Source of the DNA: CAWAVN01 sp963825075
GTDB lineage: Bacteria; Planctomycetota; Planctomycetia; Planctomycetales; Planctomycetaceae
Direction of reading: 5' to 3'
Assembly (NCBI GenBank): GCA_963825075.1
Contig: CAWGRX010000040.1
Location: 1 to 64,000 of the forward strand
DNA length: 64,000 nucleotides
Shown here: in pieces, positions 63,831-64,000 of the stretch
How the letters are laid out: each line of letters begins with the position of its first letter
Position numbering within the stretch: the first letter of the stretch is position 1
The notes under the pieces: generated by a model
What the model saw: the letters and a program-made list of their open reading frames with translations, nothing else
Told to the model about the DNA's origin: nothing
The model's database searches: none
Program-made: the position numbers and the translations under genes

Positions 63831-64000
63831 ATGAGCCGTCAGTTTGCAGGACCGGCCATCAGATTTCCCGGCGCGTTGGCGTGGAATTCTCATTTCGCGA
63901 TTCCGGCGCGGAAGTTGCGGATTATTCTCACAAAGGGACGCGTCCTCGAAACGTCCCGGCTCAAACGGGAACCCATCCGCTTCCCGTTCATGATTTTATG
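63831..64000 (+). CDS. Possible partial gene at the right edge
   Basis: An open frame from ATG 63831 (MSRQFAGPAIRFPGALAWNS) runs off the window end without a stop. No domain or ribosome-binding site is visible and the composition is basic, so it may not be coding. Confidence 0.2.
   Translation, partial: MSRQFAGPAIRFPGALAWNSHFAIPARKLRIILTKGRVLETSRLKREPIRFPFMIL

Noticed and set aside
1..64000. tRNA, rRNA and riboswitch genes
   Set aside because: No T-loop GTTCGA-type tRNA pattern, rRNA core or known riboswitch layout was found in the intergenic stretches; the GTTCGA words at 12050 and 62956 belong to repeat family A ends.

Overview
The window reads as chromosomal DNA of a planctomycete (Planctomycetota). 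Lineage-typical families are present: a TIGR02996 repeat-companion domain fused to leucine-rich repeats, DUF1598, DUF1080 (3-keto-disaccharide hydrolase), DUF2752, a BatA/vWA membrane protein, an ECF sigma factor overlapping a Ser/Thr kinase gene, many lipoproteins and small secreted proteins, and a repeat protein with a degenerate LE-x-R-x-x-L-S-type N-terminal signature. The family within the phylum cannot be fixed by reading alone. No rRNA, tRNA or CRISPR array was found.

Layout. 1-2041: an IS1634-like insertion sequence with a frameshifted transposase, inserted into the 3' end of a small membrane-protein gene. 2339-7162: a TIGR00300 (ornithine cyclodeaminase-related) gene, an XRE regulator, a small kinase-like gene head-to-head with an 81-aa gene, and the agmatine deiminase/N-carbamoylputrescine amidase pair (arginine/polyamine metabolism). 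7541-20861: mostly cell-envelope genes (decayed DUF1080, DUF2752, two paralogous lipoproteins, two LRR proteins, a formylglycine-generating-enzyme lipoprotein, BatA/vWA, an esterase, and a protein built of 330-bp tandem repeats). 21101-26144: kinase/sigma pair, bpt, DUF1598. 26146-29184: an accessory block, namely a two-gene unknown cassette bounded by a 40-bp direct repeat, then a three-gene HNH operon. 29295-41564: glgB, a decayed VapBC-type locus, DUF1653, DUF6629-like, MarR, an ankyrin protein hit by a MITE, a PAS histidine kinase/FixJ pair, CPBP protease, trpC, NUDIX. 41725-56843: Cys-rich protein, ispA-dxs (isoprenoid precursors), secreted proteins, sppA, a GntR-slipin operon, a CxxCH terpene-cyclase-fold protein, a class III cyclase, nadD. 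57028-62931: a divergent locus of three adaptor/fusion proteins (GAF-HlyD, HlyD, and PqqD-like-M50-HlyD), the best candidate for an undescribed export or envelope system. 63070-end: BON protein, a small hypothetical and a partial frame.

Two overarching signals. First, at least 14 otherwise conserved genes carry one-base frameshifts, often in short homopolymers (dxs, glgB, cyclase, fixJ-like and others). This looks more like residual sequencing/assembly indels than mass gene decay, so frameshifted genes are given as whole loci. Second, intergenic spaces carry several families of short palindromic repeats and at least one clear MITE with terminal inverted repeats and a 3-bp target duplication.
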